In this document: piece by piece, positions 1 to 9,153 of the stretch | Position numbering within the stretch: the stretch's first letter is position 1 | Layout of the letters: every line of letters starts with the position of its first letter | Assembly: GCA_902492205.1 (NCBI GenBank) | Contig: CABUKU010000002.1 | Coordinates: 248,001 to 312,000, forward strand | DNA from: an uncultured Bacteroides sp. | GTDB lineage: Bacteria > Bacteroidota > Bacteroidia > Bacteroidales > Bacteroidaceae | Reading direction: 5' to 3' | DNA: 64,000 nt | The notes under the pieces: generated by a model | Seen by the model: only the letters and a program-made list of their open reading frames with translations | What the model was told of the DNA's origin: nothing | Databases searched by the model: none | Made by a program: the position numbers and the translations under genes

Positions 1-447
1 TCCATAGGAATTATAATGAATAAATCCCTGCCGTTATTGGTAAACGATGTTGTAAAAGAGTTCAAGTATATTGATGATATACCGTTATATATGGGTGGTC
101 CCGTAGGGACCGACACCTTATTTTATCTGCATACATTGCCAAATGTAGAAGGAGCCATAGCCGTGGGAAACGGTCTATACCTCAATGGAGACTTCACAGA
201 AATCAAAAAATACATTCTGCAAGGCAATCCGATAAAAGGAAATATCCGTTTCTTCCTTGGATATTCCGGATGGGAAAACGAACAGCTTAAACACGAAATT
301 GAAGAAAACACATGGATGATTGGAAAAGGTGAACCGGATACTTTATTAAATGATCCTATTAAATTCATGTGGCGCAATGCTTTAGGAAGTCTTGGCGGAA
401 AGTATGAAACCTGGTCACGCTTCCCGTTGATTCCCTCTCTGAACTAA
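1..447 (+). CDS. YqgE/AlgH family protein (UPF0301), 5' end outside window
   Basis: The reading frame is open from base 1 with no stop before the first ATG at position 16. That Met sits inside the family motif (SIGIIMNKSLPLLVNDVV), so the true start lies upstream of the window. Visible family features are the GGPV segment near residue 33 and the FLGYSGWENEQLKHEI block, followed by a C-terminal W(R)NALGSLGGKY element. YqgE/AlgH proteins are about 190 residues, so roughly 45 N-terminal residues are missing. The biochemical role is unresolved; AlgH was named from alginate regulation in Pseudomonas. The 3' end overlaps the convergent acetyltransferase gene by 33 bases. Confidence 0.9.
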   Translation, partial: SIGIIMNKSLPLLVNDVVKEFKYIDDIPLYMGGPVGTDTLFYLHTLPNVEGAIAVGNGLYLNGDFTEIKKYILQGNPIKGNIRFFLGYSGWENEQLKHEIEENTWMIGKGEPDTLLNDPIKFMWRNALGSLGGKYETWSRFPLIPSLN

Positions 448-954
448 AACTACATCTTCATACCCGTTTTCACCGTGCAGCCATTCTCTTAGCAGTCCGC
501 TACGAGTAAAACCAACTGTTGCAAACAGTTGCAGGCTTGCCTCATTATTCACGGGAATATGAGCATATAACTGATTTATATGAAGGAAATTAAAACTATA
601 ATCACACAGCAGTTCCAAAGCCTGACGAGCATATCCGTTTTGCTGATATTCCGAAATAACAATAATACCTACCGCCGCCCTGTTATGATGAGGATTAAAG
701 TCAGTTAAGTCCACCGCTCCTATTACTTCATTGTCCGAAACACGAACAATCATCAAACGAAGTTGCTCGTCTTTAAATATGTCATTCCGGTTGCATTTGA
801 TATATTGATGCAAATCATAACGCGACCACGGTGCCAACGTGCAACTCACATCCCAATAATTCGAATCGTTCTCAATGGAAAGCATTACTTTCAGATCCGT
901 AGGCTCGGGAGCACGCAAACATATTTCTTCATTTTTCAAATAGCTTCTTCTCAT
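415..954 (-). CDS. GNAT family N-acetyltransferase (RimJ/RimL/SpeG-like)
   Basis: This 179-residue protein has the single GNAT fold typical of RimJ/RimL/SpeG-like acetyltransferases, which use acetyl-CoA to acetylate amines or protein N-termini. Visible signs are the N-terminal LRAPEPTDL strand, the acetyl-CoA loop region (VISEYQQNGYARQAL, a Q/R-x-x-G-x-A/G type motif around residues 101-115) and the C-terminal NEASLQLFATVGFTRSGLLREW element typical of the subgroup. The substrate cannot be read. It overlaps the upstream membrane-protein gene by 4 bases (ATGA type), so the two are probably translationally coupled, and it is convergent with YqgE. Confidence 0.87.
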   Translation of the reverse strand: MRRSYLKNEEICLRAPEPTDLKVMLSIENDSNYWDVSCTLAPWSRYDLHQYIKCNRNDIFKDEQLRLMIVRVSDNEVIGAVDLTDFNPHHNRAAVGIIVISEYQQNGYARQALELLCDYSFNFLHINQLYAHIPVNNEASLQLFATVGFTRSGLLREWLHGENGYEDVVLVQRGNQREA

Positions 955-1427
955 TTCATTCCGTCAACCGGTTCATTATCTTGTTTATTCAAAAAAAGTT
1001 CTTCCCGCAATCTCTTCTCACTCGGAATACAGAAAAAAGAAGCTACAACCGTCATCAGAGCACATAATATTCCTACATTGCTCAAAGTGGTATAATACAC
1101 CACTACATTAAACAATACGGCAATAAGCAGAATAAACAAACGAATGCCACTCCAAAAACAGTATTTACTGAAAGCTCCGAGCACACTTGCATCTGCAATC
1201 CGTTTCTTTAGCACAAAACTGAAAAGTTTCAGTGATAAGGGAATGGCAATAACAGCAAGTAAGATGCCTACTGTTTCCATTATATACTCCAGGCGTACAT
1301 CATCCGCATAAGTGCCTTCCGGCAACAGACCTGTTTCATAGACCAGAGATAATAATATCCCTATTCCCAAAAACAGTCCGTACTGCAACTTCAATCTCCC
1401 AACTATTCTATTTATTCGCTTGTCCAT
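951..1427 (-). CDS. small multi-spanning membrane protein, function unknown
   Basis: The 158-residue product shows about four hydrophobic segments (roughly residues 15-33, 50-72, 88-110 and 117-133) with a charged C-terminal tail, consistent with an inner-membrane protein. No family is recognised. It lies between recR (14 bases away) and the GNAT gene (4-base overlap) on the same strand, so recR, this gene and the acetyltransferase probably form one transcription unit reading leftward. Confidence 0.75.
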   Translation of the reverse strand: MDKRINRIVGRLKLQYGLFLGIGILLSLVYETGLLPEGTYADDVRLEYIMETVGILLAVIAIPLSLKLFSFVLKKRIADASVLGAFSKYCFWSGIRLFILLIAVLFNVVVYYTTLSNVGILCALMTVVASFFCIPSEKRLREELFLNKQDNEPVDGMK

Positions 1428-1441
1428 GTTTTATTTCTGAA

Positions 1442-2062
1442 TTATACTGTCCCCGTGAATAATGTTCTATTTGCAATAGAACGTCCCAAAGTTACCTCGT
1501 CCGTGTATTCCAATTCATCACCAATAGATATTCCACGCGCTATGACGGATAGCTTTATATCCGCCTTTGCCAATTTGCGGAATATATAAAAATTTGTAGT
1601 ATCTCCTTCCATTGTCGAACTGAGAGCAAGAATAACTTCTCGCACCCCTCCTTCTTCCACTCTATGTACAAGACTGTCTATCTGCAAATCCCCTGGTCCT
1701 ATTCCATCCATCGGAGAAATTACCCCGCCAAGCACATGATACAATCCCTTGAATTGTTGGGTGGCTTCGACTGCCATCACATCACGGATATTTTCAACAA
1801 CGCAAATGGTTGATGCATCACGTGCCGGATTGGAACATATCTGGCATCTGTCTGTATCGGAGATATTATGGCAAACATTACAGTATTTCACTTCATGTTT
1901 TAAAGTAATCACCGCATTACCGAAAGCTTCTACGGCGGAATTCTCCTGACGCAACAAATGAAGCACTAGCCTCATCGCTGTCTTACGCCCTATACCCGGC
2001 AATTTGGCGAACTCTTCAACCGCTTTTTCAAGTAATACAGACGGATATTGTTGATTTATCAT
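1442..2062 (-). CDS. recR: recombination mediator protein RecR
   Basis: RecR works with RecF/RecO to load RecA at gapped DNA. The 206-residue length is normal. The sequence shows the N-terminal helix-hairpin-helix (FAKLPGIGRKTAMRLVLHLL), a C4 zinc finger around residues 58-73 (CNVCHNISDTDRCQIC), then the TOPRIM domain starting at ICVVENIRDVMAVE and containing the GDLQIDSLVHRV region. It is the first gene of a leftward unit and shares a short intergenic region with divergent engB, where back-to-back -7 elements are visible. Confidence 0.97.
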   Translation of the reverse strand: MINQQYPSVLLEKAVEEFAKLPGIGRKTAMRLVLHLLRQENSAVEAFGNAVITLKHEVKYCNVCHNISDTDRCQICSNPARDASTICVVENIRDVMAVEATQQFKGLYHVLGGVISPMDGIGPGDLQIDSLVHRVEEGGVREVILALSSTMEGDTTNFYIFRKLAKADIKLSVIARGISIGDELEYTDEVTLGRSIANRTLFTGTV

Positions 2063-2085
2063 ATTCTCCTTTTCTTTTAGCCATG

Positions 2086-2113
2086 CAAAGATAACGTTTT
2101 TTGTTTATCTTTG
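2086..2113. promoter_or_regulatory. overlapping divergent promoter elements for recR and engB
   Basis: Bacteroidetes -7 elements (TAnnTTTG) occur on both strands as a near-perfect palindrome. CAAAGATA at 2086-2093 reads TATCTTTG toward recR, and TATCTTTG at 2106-2113 reads toward engB. The two are separated by 12 bases, so the polymerases should compete. No convincing -33 TTTG is seen for either. Confidence 0.55.
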
Positions 2114-2137
2114 CAGATGAAATAAGAAGTTGAATTT

Positions 2138-2734
2138 ATGGAAATTAAAAGTGCTGAATTTGTCATGAGTAACACGGACATAAGAAAATGTCCGAAAAAC
2201 AATCTGCCTGAATATGCATTTATCGGGCGCTCTAATGTTGGAAAATCCAGCCTTATCAATATGCTGACCAAGAATCCCAAATTAGCAATGACTTCCTCCA
2301 CGCCGGGAAAAACAATGCTGATTAACCATTTCATTGTCAATAATGAATGGTATCTGGTGGACTTGCCCGGATATGGTTTTGCACAACGCAACAAGAAAGG
2401 AAGAGAGGGCATAAAGAATATTATAGAAAACTATATATTGGAACGGGAAGAAATGACCAACTTATTCGTCCTGATAGATTGTCGTCTTGAACCTCAAAAG
2501 ATCGACCTTGAATTTATGGAATGGTTAGGTGAAAACGGTATCCCTTTTTCTATCATCTTCACCAAAGCAGACAAACTGACTTCCGGCAAGCTGAAAGACA
2601 ATGTGAATAAATATCTCCGCCAACTAAACGAACAATGGGAAGAACTTCCTCCATATTTTGTTTCGTCTGCCGAAAAGAAAACAGGACGCAATGAGATTCT
2701 TGATTACATCGAGTCAATCAATAAAAGCTTATAA
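2138..2734 (+). CDS. engB: ribosome biogenesis GTP-binding protein EngB (YihA/YsxC)
   Basis: EngB is an essential TRAFAC-class GTPase acting in 50S subunit assembly. At 198 residues it is full length. The G1 P-loop GRSNVGKSSLINML, the conserved TPGKT element of G2, the G3 motif DLPGYGFA and the G4 motif TKAD (residues near 145) are all present, with SSA as G5. The start is supported by the -7 element 25 bases upstream. It ends directly against the stop codon of the convergent AraC-type gene, with no intervening base. Confidence 0.97.
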   Translation: MEIKSAEFVMSNTDIRKCPKNNLPEYAFIGRSNVGKSSLINMLTKNPKLAMTSSTPGKTMLINHFIVNNEWYLVDLPGYGFAQRNKKGREGIKNIIENYILEREEMTNLFVLIDCRLEPQKIDLEFMEWLGENGIPFSIIFTKADKLTSGKLKDNVNKYLRQLNEQWEELPPYFVSSAEKKTGRNEILDYIESINKSL

Positions 2735-3583
2735 TTAGTTTTCTCTATACTCTTGCGGAGTTATACCTACATTTTGCCGGAAATATTTATTAAAAAAGGA
2801 AAGGTTATTAAATCCCAAAGCAAAAGCTATCATCTTAACAGAAAGATCTGTTGATTTTAGTTGTGCTTTTGCATCCATAATCACAATGGAAGTAATAATT
2901 TCCAAAGGAGTGCGCCCGGTTGCTTTTTTAATAGACGTGCAAAAATGAGGTAATGAAACTCCCATGCGTTCCGCATAAAACGAAACTCTGCGTTCTTTTG
3001 TATAATGCTCCATTACCAGTTGGATAAATTCCCTGTAAATCTCATTATCACGAGTTCGTGAAAGGTCTTTCCATGCAGCATGATTCTTATACAATTCTGC
3101 TGCACTCTGAATGAATATTGTCAGGATAGATTTCAGAATCTCTTTATTGGCAAGTGTATTAGGAAATGAATAAGCCCGTATAAATACAGAGTATGCATCC
3201 TGATAGAGCCTGGCGGCCTTTTCAGGCAGTGACACTATCGGATTTTCTATAATAACCGGAAGAAAATTCATTGTGGATTTAATAAAGTTCACACTACCCA
3301 TAAATGAAGATGAGAAACCCGCAAAATAAAGACGTGCATCGGCAGATACTTCATGTATCTGAATGAAGCTATTAGGTACAAGCGTAATGAAATCGAATTG
3401 TCTGATAGTGTATTTAGACAAATTTATGGTAGCATGCACCGTTCCCTGCATACATAAAACAAAAAGTCCCGCCTTGATTTTACAAGGAAAACGTCCATAG
3501 CTGTTCAAAATATCACCGGTAATACTATCATCTACTATGAAATCTATCGGAAGATCAAATTTGGGTATATCCTGTTCTATCAT
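2735..3583 (-). CDS. AraC family transcriptional regulator
   Basis: This 282-residue protein has an N-terminal cupin-like sensing domain (about residues 1-160) and a C-terminal AraC/XylS double helix-turn-helix (about 185-282). The second helix-turn-helix shows the usual VKMIAFALGFNNLSFFNKYFR...TPQEYREN signature. It is divergent from the lipoprotein/TonB-receptor pair at 3744-7595 with 160 bases between, so it is the natural candidate to regulate that transport unit, though the ligand is unknown. No operator could be identified by eye. Confidence 0.9.
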   Translation of the reverse strand: MIEQDIPKFDLPIDFIVDDSITGDILNSYGRFPCKIKAGLFVLCMQGTVHATINLSKYTIRQFDFITLVPNSFIQIHEVSADARLYFAGFSSSFMGSVNFIKSTMNFLPVIIENPIVSLPEKAARLYQDAYSVFIRAYSFPNTLANKEILKSILTIFIQSAAELYKNHAAWKDLSRTRDNEIYREFIQLVMEHYTKERRVSFYAERMGVSLPHFCTSIKKATGRTPLEIITSIVIMDAKAQLKSTDLSVKMIAFALGFNNLSFFNKYFRQNVGITPQEYREN

Positions 3584-3743
3584 ATAAGAATGTAATATTA
3601 AGCATTCAAATATAGGTATTTTTTAGGCATATTATACAATAATCGTAAAAACAGAACATAGAATACGAAGAATGAACATTGTTTTCTATCATAGAATCTC
3701 CGAACTTTGCAAAAGATTAACAATCATTGAAATAAAAAGCAAA

Positions 3744-4754
3744 ATGAAGAAAAATCTATTATTAAAATTGCTTTGTGTTATCTGCCTCATCAGTCTGGCA
3801 ACAGCCTGCAATGACAACGATGATAAAGGAGTGTCTTGGAAAACAACCTATTCCAACAAACTAAGTGCTCTTGATAATGGTAACCTGAACCTTTATTATG
3901 ACGGAAAAGTATTGATTGGCAAAGATATTTATTTTGAGCAGCAAGATGCCAATAGTGCAAGCATTATTTTATCCGGTATATTCCCCGCCGAAAAAGCATT
4001 ACCTGTCAATATCAAATTAACTGCAGGGAAAAAAGACGAGTATTCATTTTCGGGGAGTGCAACCGGTGCCAATAATATGACCTTCAATTATGAAGGAACT
4101 GTTTCAAAAGAAAGCATGACACTGAATCTTAGTAATATTAAACTACCGGACAATGCATTAACTGCAACTTCCAAATGGAATGTAGAAAGCTTATATTTCC
4201 AAAGTGACGATCCTACCCTTAACACTATTATCCCATTAGCCGGAAAAAAGATAAACGAAGCTTTATGCTCCGTATTACATGATGTCACTTTCCATACGGA
4301 TGGAAATGTCACAGCCAACTATGCCCTGCAACCGGACACATGGATAGAATCGCCTACTAATCTTGTATTCTTTGCAACAACAGATAATTCGGCGTACATA
4401 CTCCCTAATGTAGATATGATTATCAAACAGATTCGGGATAATCAAAATAAAACCCGTGCTGAAGAAAGTAACCAAATCACCATGGAACAGATTGAAGCTG
4501 TTTATGCCTTAATAAATAAATGGACCACTATCGGCATACACATGAACATACAAACTTCTTCAAACACCCTTTCCCTGTATTTGGATAAAACAGAAATTGA
4601 AGCACTGTTTCCGGTCATCCCTTATTTAAAGAACTTAATTCCCGATGATGTGGGAGGAGGATTGGGCAGCATTATAAGTGCACTTCTCCCCACTTTGGCA
4701 GAAACACTCGGCAAAGCCAAAAAAGTTGATATAGGCATTACCTTTAAAAAGTAA
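3744..4754 (+). CDS. surface or periplasmic lipoprotein, DUF4925-like
   Basis: I chose the internal ATG at 3744 because it begins a lipoprotein signal peptide (MKKNLLLKLLCVICLISL) ending in a lipobox with Cys at residue 22 (LATAC) followed by a polar N/D-rich tether. The mature protein is about 315 residues, beta-rich, with short repeats reminiscent of DUF4925 lipoproteins. An ATG at 3672 is in frame but would precede the signal with charged sequence. It sits 24 bases before a TonB-dependent receptor, so the two are probably co-transcribed, and this may be the receptor's substrate-binding or accessory lipoprotein. Confidence 0.75.
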   Translation: MKKNLLLKLLCVICLISLATACNDNDDKGVSWKTTYSNKLSALDNGNLNLYYDGKVLIGKDIYFEQQDANSASIILSGIFPAEKALPVNIKLTAGKKDEYSFSGSATGANNMTFNYEGTVSKESMTLNLSNIKLPDNALTATSKWNVESLYFQSDDPTLNTIIPLAGKKINEALCSVLHDVTFHTDGNVTANYALQPDTWIESPTNLVFFATTDNSAYILPNVDMIIKQIRDNQNKTRAEESNQITMEQIEAVYALINKWTTIGIHMNIQTSSNTLSLYLDKTEIEALFPVIPYLKNLIPDDVGGGLGSIISALLPTLAETLGKAKKVDIGITFKK

Positions 4755-4778
4755 CAAACCACCAAATCCTCTTGTAAC

Positions 4779-7595
4779 ATGAAAAAGATATATACAATCA
4801 TAACCCTGCTTATTATTTTTACGGGAAGTGTAACCGGACAGGTATTGAAAGGGCATATTTATGATGCACAAACCAATGAATCTTTGGTGGGTGTAAATAT
4901 CTCCTATAAAATGAAAAGTAATACACAAGGAGTTATTTCCGATAGCGAAGGTGCCTACGAAATCAATCTTCCCGAGGGAGGAGTTGATCTTGTATTCAGT
5001 TATGTAGGCTATGAGAATGTTCTCGTTCCATTGGTTATCGGCAGAAATGATGTAATGAGAAAAGATATCTACATGAAACCCGGAACCAATTTATTGGAAG
5101 ATGTTGTAGTCAGTGCCGGGCGTTTTGAGCAAAAGTTAAGCGACATTACCGTTTCCATGGACTTACTCAAAGCAACCGACATAGCCAAACAATCTCCTAC
5201 CGATCTGACTTCCACATTAAAGACACTTCCGGGAGTAGATATAACAGATAAACAACCTTCCATACGTGGCGGTAGCGGTTGGACTTATGGTGTAGGTGCC
5301 CGAAGCCTTATCCTTGTCGATGGCATGTCTGCCCTTTCTCCCGGAGCAGGAGTCATTAACTGGAATACCATACCAATGGAAAACGTGGAACAAGTAGAAG
5401 TAATGAAAGGTGCATCATCCGTTCTCTATGGTTCGTCTGCTTTAAATGGGGTTATCAATATCCGTACCAAACGCCCCGGTCTTACTCCTAAAACCCGTCT
5501 GAACGCCTATGTAGGTATTTATGGCAATCCTGCCAATGACAGTTACCAGTGGAGTGACAAAAGCTTCTGGAAAGAAGGTAAATATGAAGTAGAACCATTC
5601 CTTCGCCGGAGCATCCTCACCGGAGTGCGTAACCCTATCTATGAAGGAGTCGATTTTTCACATTCGCGCCGCATCGGGAATTTTGATGTATCCGGAGGAT
5701 TGAATCTTTTTACCGATGAAGGGTATCGTGAACAGAACTTCAACAAACGTTTCCGTATCGGAGGTAATTTGACTTATCACCAACCGGATATGGGAGAAAA
5801 AGTAGTAAACTATGGTGCAAATATAAATTTCTTATCTAACAAATATGGTGATTTCTTCATTTGGCGTTCACCACAGGAAGCCTACCGTCCGTCTCCATTC
5901 AGCAACATGGGACGCGAAGAAAACAGCTTTCATGTAGATCCTTTCTTCAACTATACCAATCCGTCAAACAATACGTCACATAGATTGAAAGGACGTTTTT
6001 ATTATCGGGCAGACAATGTAACCGAGCCCAGTGAAGGAGCTTCTATTACAGACATCCTCGGCAACATGGGGACCGACATCAACTCTGTCGGAAGTATTGT
6101 CGGCGAAATACAGAATAAAGATTATAGTCGCTTCTATCCACTTATACAACCGATATTGCAAGGTGACCTTACAGGCATGGTAAATGGTGCAACAGGAATA
6201 TTAAAAGATATATTCCCCACTGCAACAACAGCCGATTATTGCGACCTTATATCATGGGTAATGAAAAGAGGAATACCTACGAACACTTCCGATATTATCC
6301 CTTGGCTATCCAATGCCATTAACCCCGAAAAGCCCGATACAGGAATTGACAAGAACTATGACTATTACATAGATTATCAATTCCACAAAGCATGGGAAAC
6401 AGCACAAATTACAGCCGGAGCCACTTACGAACATATGCGCAGCGTATCAAAAACAACCGGAACGCATGACAGTGACAATGCTGCTTTCTTTTTCCAATAC
6501 GACCAACGCTTTTGGGACCGTTTAAACCTCTCCTTAGGTATGCGTGCCGAATACTATCGTGTAGATAAACATTATCGTGAGGCAGACACGAAAATGTTTG
6601 ATGTAACTATTCCTTTCCAACCGGTATTCCGTGCCGGATTAAATTATAAATTGGCAGAATACAGCTACATCCGTGCATCTTTCGGACAAGGCTACCGTTA
6701 TCCTTCATTAACTGAAAAGTATGCTCGCAAAGACATCGGCGGTGTAGGAGTCTATCCCAACAACGAATTGCTGCCGGAGAAAGGTTTCAATGCAGAAATC
6801 GGATTTAAACAAGGATATAAATTCGGTAATTTAATGGGATTTGTAGATGTGGCAGGATTCTATACACAGTATAAGAATATGATAGAATTTCGTTTCGGCA
6901 TCTTCGACAATAACAGCTACAAGATGATAAACAGTATTCCCGATGTGTTTGACATGGTTCTCACCAACAAGTCAACTCCGGGCATAGGAGCCCAGTTCTA
7001 TAATGTATCGAAAGCCCGCATCTACGGTATGGAAATATCCACTAACGGTGTCTATAACTTCAACAAAAATACTCAGTTGCTTTATAATCTGGGATATATC
7101 TTCATAGAACCGGAAGATGCAGACTATAAAGCGAAAAATGAAAAAGAAGCCGCTTACACCGATCCCTTACAGATGAAAGAGAAATCCAACACTTCCAAAT
7201 ATCTGAAGTATCGGCAGAAACATACAGTAAAAGGTACACTCGATTTCCAATGGAAGCGCATTAATATCGGCACAAACCTTCAATGGAAAAGCAAAACCCT
7301 TGCAGTAGATTACATTATGGTAGACGAACGTCCCAGAGTAAACGGTGAAAAAGTAGTAATGGACTATTTACGTGATATTCTTTTCGGCAACATAGAAGGA
7401 CAGACATTAGCTACCTATTGGAAAGATGTCAACAAGAACTATTTCCTTATGGATCTACGCGCCGGTGTAAAAGTCACAAAGGAAGTACAGTTCCAATTTA
7501 TAGTCAACAACCTGTTTAATAAGGAATATTGTGTGCGGCCGATGGATGTTTCGGCTCCAAGAACTTATGTTATGCAATTAAATATTGAATTTTAA
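4779..7595 (+). CDS. TonB-dependent outer-membrane receptor
   Basis: This 938-residue receptor has a signal peptide (about residues 1-20, ending near TGQV), a carboxypeptidase-regulatory-like beta-sandwich at about 22-105 (GHIYDAQTNESLVGVNISY ... FSYVGYEN), a plug domain at about 117-230 (LPGVDITDKQPSIRGGSGW, LYGSSALNGVINIRTK) and a C-terminal barrel ending in an aromatic-rich strand (PRTYVMQLNIEF). It lacks the extra SusC-type N-terminal extension and there is no SusD next to it, so it resembles a cofactor, metal or peptide receptor more than a glycan system. It follows the lipoprotein gene by 24 bases. Confidence 0.92.
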   Translation: MKKIYTIITLLIIFTGSVTGQVLKGHIYDAQTNESLVGVNISYKMKSNTQGVISDSEGAYEINLPEGGVDLVFSYVGYENVLVPLVIGRNDVMRKDIYMKPGTNLLEDVVVSAGRFEQKLSDITVSMDLLKATDIAKQSPTDLTSTLKTLPGVDITDKQPSIRGGSGWTYGVGARSLILVDGMSALSPGAGVINWNTIPMENVEQVEVMKGASSVLYGSSALNGVINIRTKRPGLTPKTRLNAYVGIYGNPANDSYQWSDKSFWKEGKYEVEPFLRRSILTGVRNPIYEGVDFSHSRRIGNFDVSGGLNLFTDEGYREQNFNKRFRIGGNLTYHQPDMGEKVVNYGANINFLSNKYGDFFIWRSPQEAYRPSPFSNMGREENSFHVDPFFNYTNPSNNTSHRLKGRFYYRADNVTEPSEGASITDILGNMGTDINSVGSIVGEIQNKDYSRFYPLIQPILQGDLTGMVNGATGILKDIFPTATTADYCDLISWVMKRGIPTNTSDIIPWLSNAINPEKPDTGIDKNYDYYIDYQFHKAWETAQITAGATYEHMRSVSKTTGTHDSDNAAFFFQYDQRFWDRLNLSLGMRAEYYRVDKHYREADTKMFDVTIPFQPVFRAGLNYKLAEYSYIRASFGQGYRYPSLTEKYARKDIGGVGVYPNNELLPEKGFNAEIGFKQGYKFGNLMGFVDVAGFYTQYKNMIEFRFGIFDNNSYKMINSIPDVFDMVLTNKSTPGIGAQFYNVSKARIYGMEISTNGVYNFNKNTQLLYNLGYIFIEPEDADYKAKNEKEAAYTDPLQMKEKSNTSKYLKYRQKHTVKGTLDFQWKRINIGTNLQWKSKTLAVDYIMVDERPRVNGEKVVMDYLRDILFGNIEGQTLATYWKDVNKNYFLMDLRAGVKVTKEVQFQFIVNNLFNKEYCVRPMDVSAPRTYVMQLNIEF

Positions 7596-7670
7596 ACAAA
7601 TTATTCTCTATAATTCTATACCCTCCCCATAAAATAACTTCTTTTCATATTTATTTTTGTGCAAAATTCG

Positions 7671-7678
7671 TATTTTTG
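7671..7678 (+). promoter_or_regulatory. -7 promoter element for the DUF4923 gene
   Basis: TATTTTTG matches TAnnTTTG and lies 28 bases before the ATG at 7707. The nearest exact TTTG (7656-7659) is too close to be a normal -33 element. Confidence 0.45.
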
Positions 7679-7706
7679 TAGTGCATAGAATTAAAACGAT
7701 AAGAAA

Positions 7707-8303
7707 ATGAAGCACATTTATAGGGTAGGAATAGCATTATTTTCATGCTTTTTCCTAAGCACAGCAAACATCAGTGCACAGTCTTTAAAAGATTTATTCA
7801 GTAAGGAAAACGTTACCAATATTATTAAGGAAGTAGCCGGACACAAAACTTTTAATATCGAAGGCACATGGAACTATAAAGGAACAGCATGCGAATTCGA
7901 ATCGGATAATTTACTGAAAAAAGCAGGTGGCGCGGTAGCTTCCTCGGCACTCGAAAACAAGTTGGACGAATATTGCAGCAAAGCCGGAATCAAACCGGGA
8001 AGCTTCAATTACACATTCAATGCCGACAGTACATTTACCAATACATACGGCAAAAAGACTTTTCGTGGCAAATACAGCATCAACAATGACACCGTTACCC
8101 TGAAATACTTCGGTCTGGTAGCATTTCATGCAAAAGCCAACAGTTCAAACGATAACCTCGTACTTTTATTCGATGCCGACAAACTGCTGAAGCTAATGAG
8201 CACATTAGGTAATATGAGCAAAAGCACAGCCATGCAAACACTATCCAACCTCGCCGATCAATATGACGGAGCCAGATTGGGATTTGATTTGTCTAAGCAA
8301 TAG
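7707..8303 (+). CDS. DUF4923 family secreted protein
   Basis: This 198-residue protein has a Sec signal peptide (MKHIYRVGIALFSCFFLSTANISAQ). It matches my recollection of the Bacteroidales DUF4923 family: an SLKDLF start to the mature chain, an IEGTWNYKGTACEFESDNLLKKAGGA core, a lipocalin-like beta region (FTFNADSTFTNTYG) and a C-terminal helix ending QYDGARLGFDL. Function is unknown. It probably resides in the periplasm. The last 11 bases overlap the convergent PHP phosphatase gene. Confidence 0.8.
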   Translation: MKHIYRVGIALFSCFFLSTANISAQSLKDLFSKENVTNIIKEVAGHKTFNIEGTWNYKGTACEFESDNLLKKAGGAVASSALENKLDEYCSKAGIKPGSFNYTFNADSTFTNTYGKKTFRGKYSINNDTVTLKYFGLVAFHAKANSSNDNLVLLFDADKLLKLMSTLGNMSKSTAMQTLSNLADQYDGARLGFDLSKQ

Positions 8304-9132
8304 GTACTTCCTTCCACTGTCCGTGGTGCAATTCCATAACCGTATGTATGCCTGCTTCCTGTAATGCAGCCAAAGCTTCGGGACGGGCATCATTAATTAA
8401 TTCGGGGAAATGGGCATCGGAGTTTACCATTACAGGTATATGCAACTCTTTTAATAAAGGGAACAACGCACGATTAGGATAAAAGACACCTAGTTTTTTG
8501 TAAGCTTTTGTATTTATTTCCACCATTAAACCACGTTTGGCAATCAGTGAAAAGTATTCCCTGATAATATCTTTATACCACATCTGCTCTAATACCCCCG
8601 GTTCGCAATAATCGGCATTATAGGATATTTTATCGGCATGCCCCACGATATCGAAGCCTCCCAATTCTATCATATGCATCAAATTCCGGAAATAGCACAA
8701 GACGGTGGACTTCAAATCTCCATTGAAATGCTTATCCAACCGTTCCTTAAACTTTTCCTTGGTAGTATCGGTATCCACAACCGTGCCATTGGCATCTTCG
8801 AGCAGATGCACGGAGCCTATTCTGTAATCTAACGGAAGCTCACGAAAAAAAGGAATGGAAGGATTACTTTCTTCATTCAGATAATCAATTTCCATACCTA
8901 TATACAATTCTATTTGTGAAGCATATTTTTCTTTCAGCATATCAGCTTCGGCGAGATAGGCAGAAACATCCTCTTTATTCATGGTCCACTTTGTAGGAAA
9001 AGGAAGTGGAGCATGAGAAGAAATGCCATAAGAGGTAAATCCTTTTTCTATGGCAGACTTGATAAAATCCTCCAAAGGTGCTTTTCCGTCACAATAATTA
9101 CAATGGCTATGGTAGTTTGTCAGGTTATGCAT
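8293..9132 (-). CDS. PHP-domain histidinol-phosphatase (HisJ family)
   Basis: The 279-residue protein is a polymerase-and-histidinol-phosphatase fold metallohydrolase. The first metal motif is YHSHCNYCDG (residues 7-16), followed by GISSHAPLPFP, IGMEIDYL, the IGSVHLLED motif, FDIVGHADKI and the closing motif VNSDAH. These match HisJ-type histidinol-phosphate phosphatases (last-but-one step in histidine synthesis), but paralogues with other phosphoester substrates are common and no his genes are nearby. It is 21 bases downstream of the ABC-F gene on the same strand. Confidence 0.85.
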   Translation of the reverse strand: MHNLTNYHSHCNYCDGKAPLEDFIKSAIEKGFTSYGISSHAPLPFPTKWTMNKEDVSAYLAEADMLKEKYASQIELYIGMEIDYLNEESNPSIPFFRELPLDYRIGSVHLLEDANGTVVDTDTTKEKFKERLDKHFNGDLKSTVLCYFRNLMHMIELGGFDIVGHADKISYNADYCEPGVLEQMWYKDIIREYFSLIAKRGLMVEINTKAYKKLGVFYPNRALFPLLKELHIPVMVNSDAHFPELINDARPEALAALQEAGIHTVMELHHGQWKEVPIA

Positions 9133-9153
9133 ACAAATAGTAGTTAATTATGT

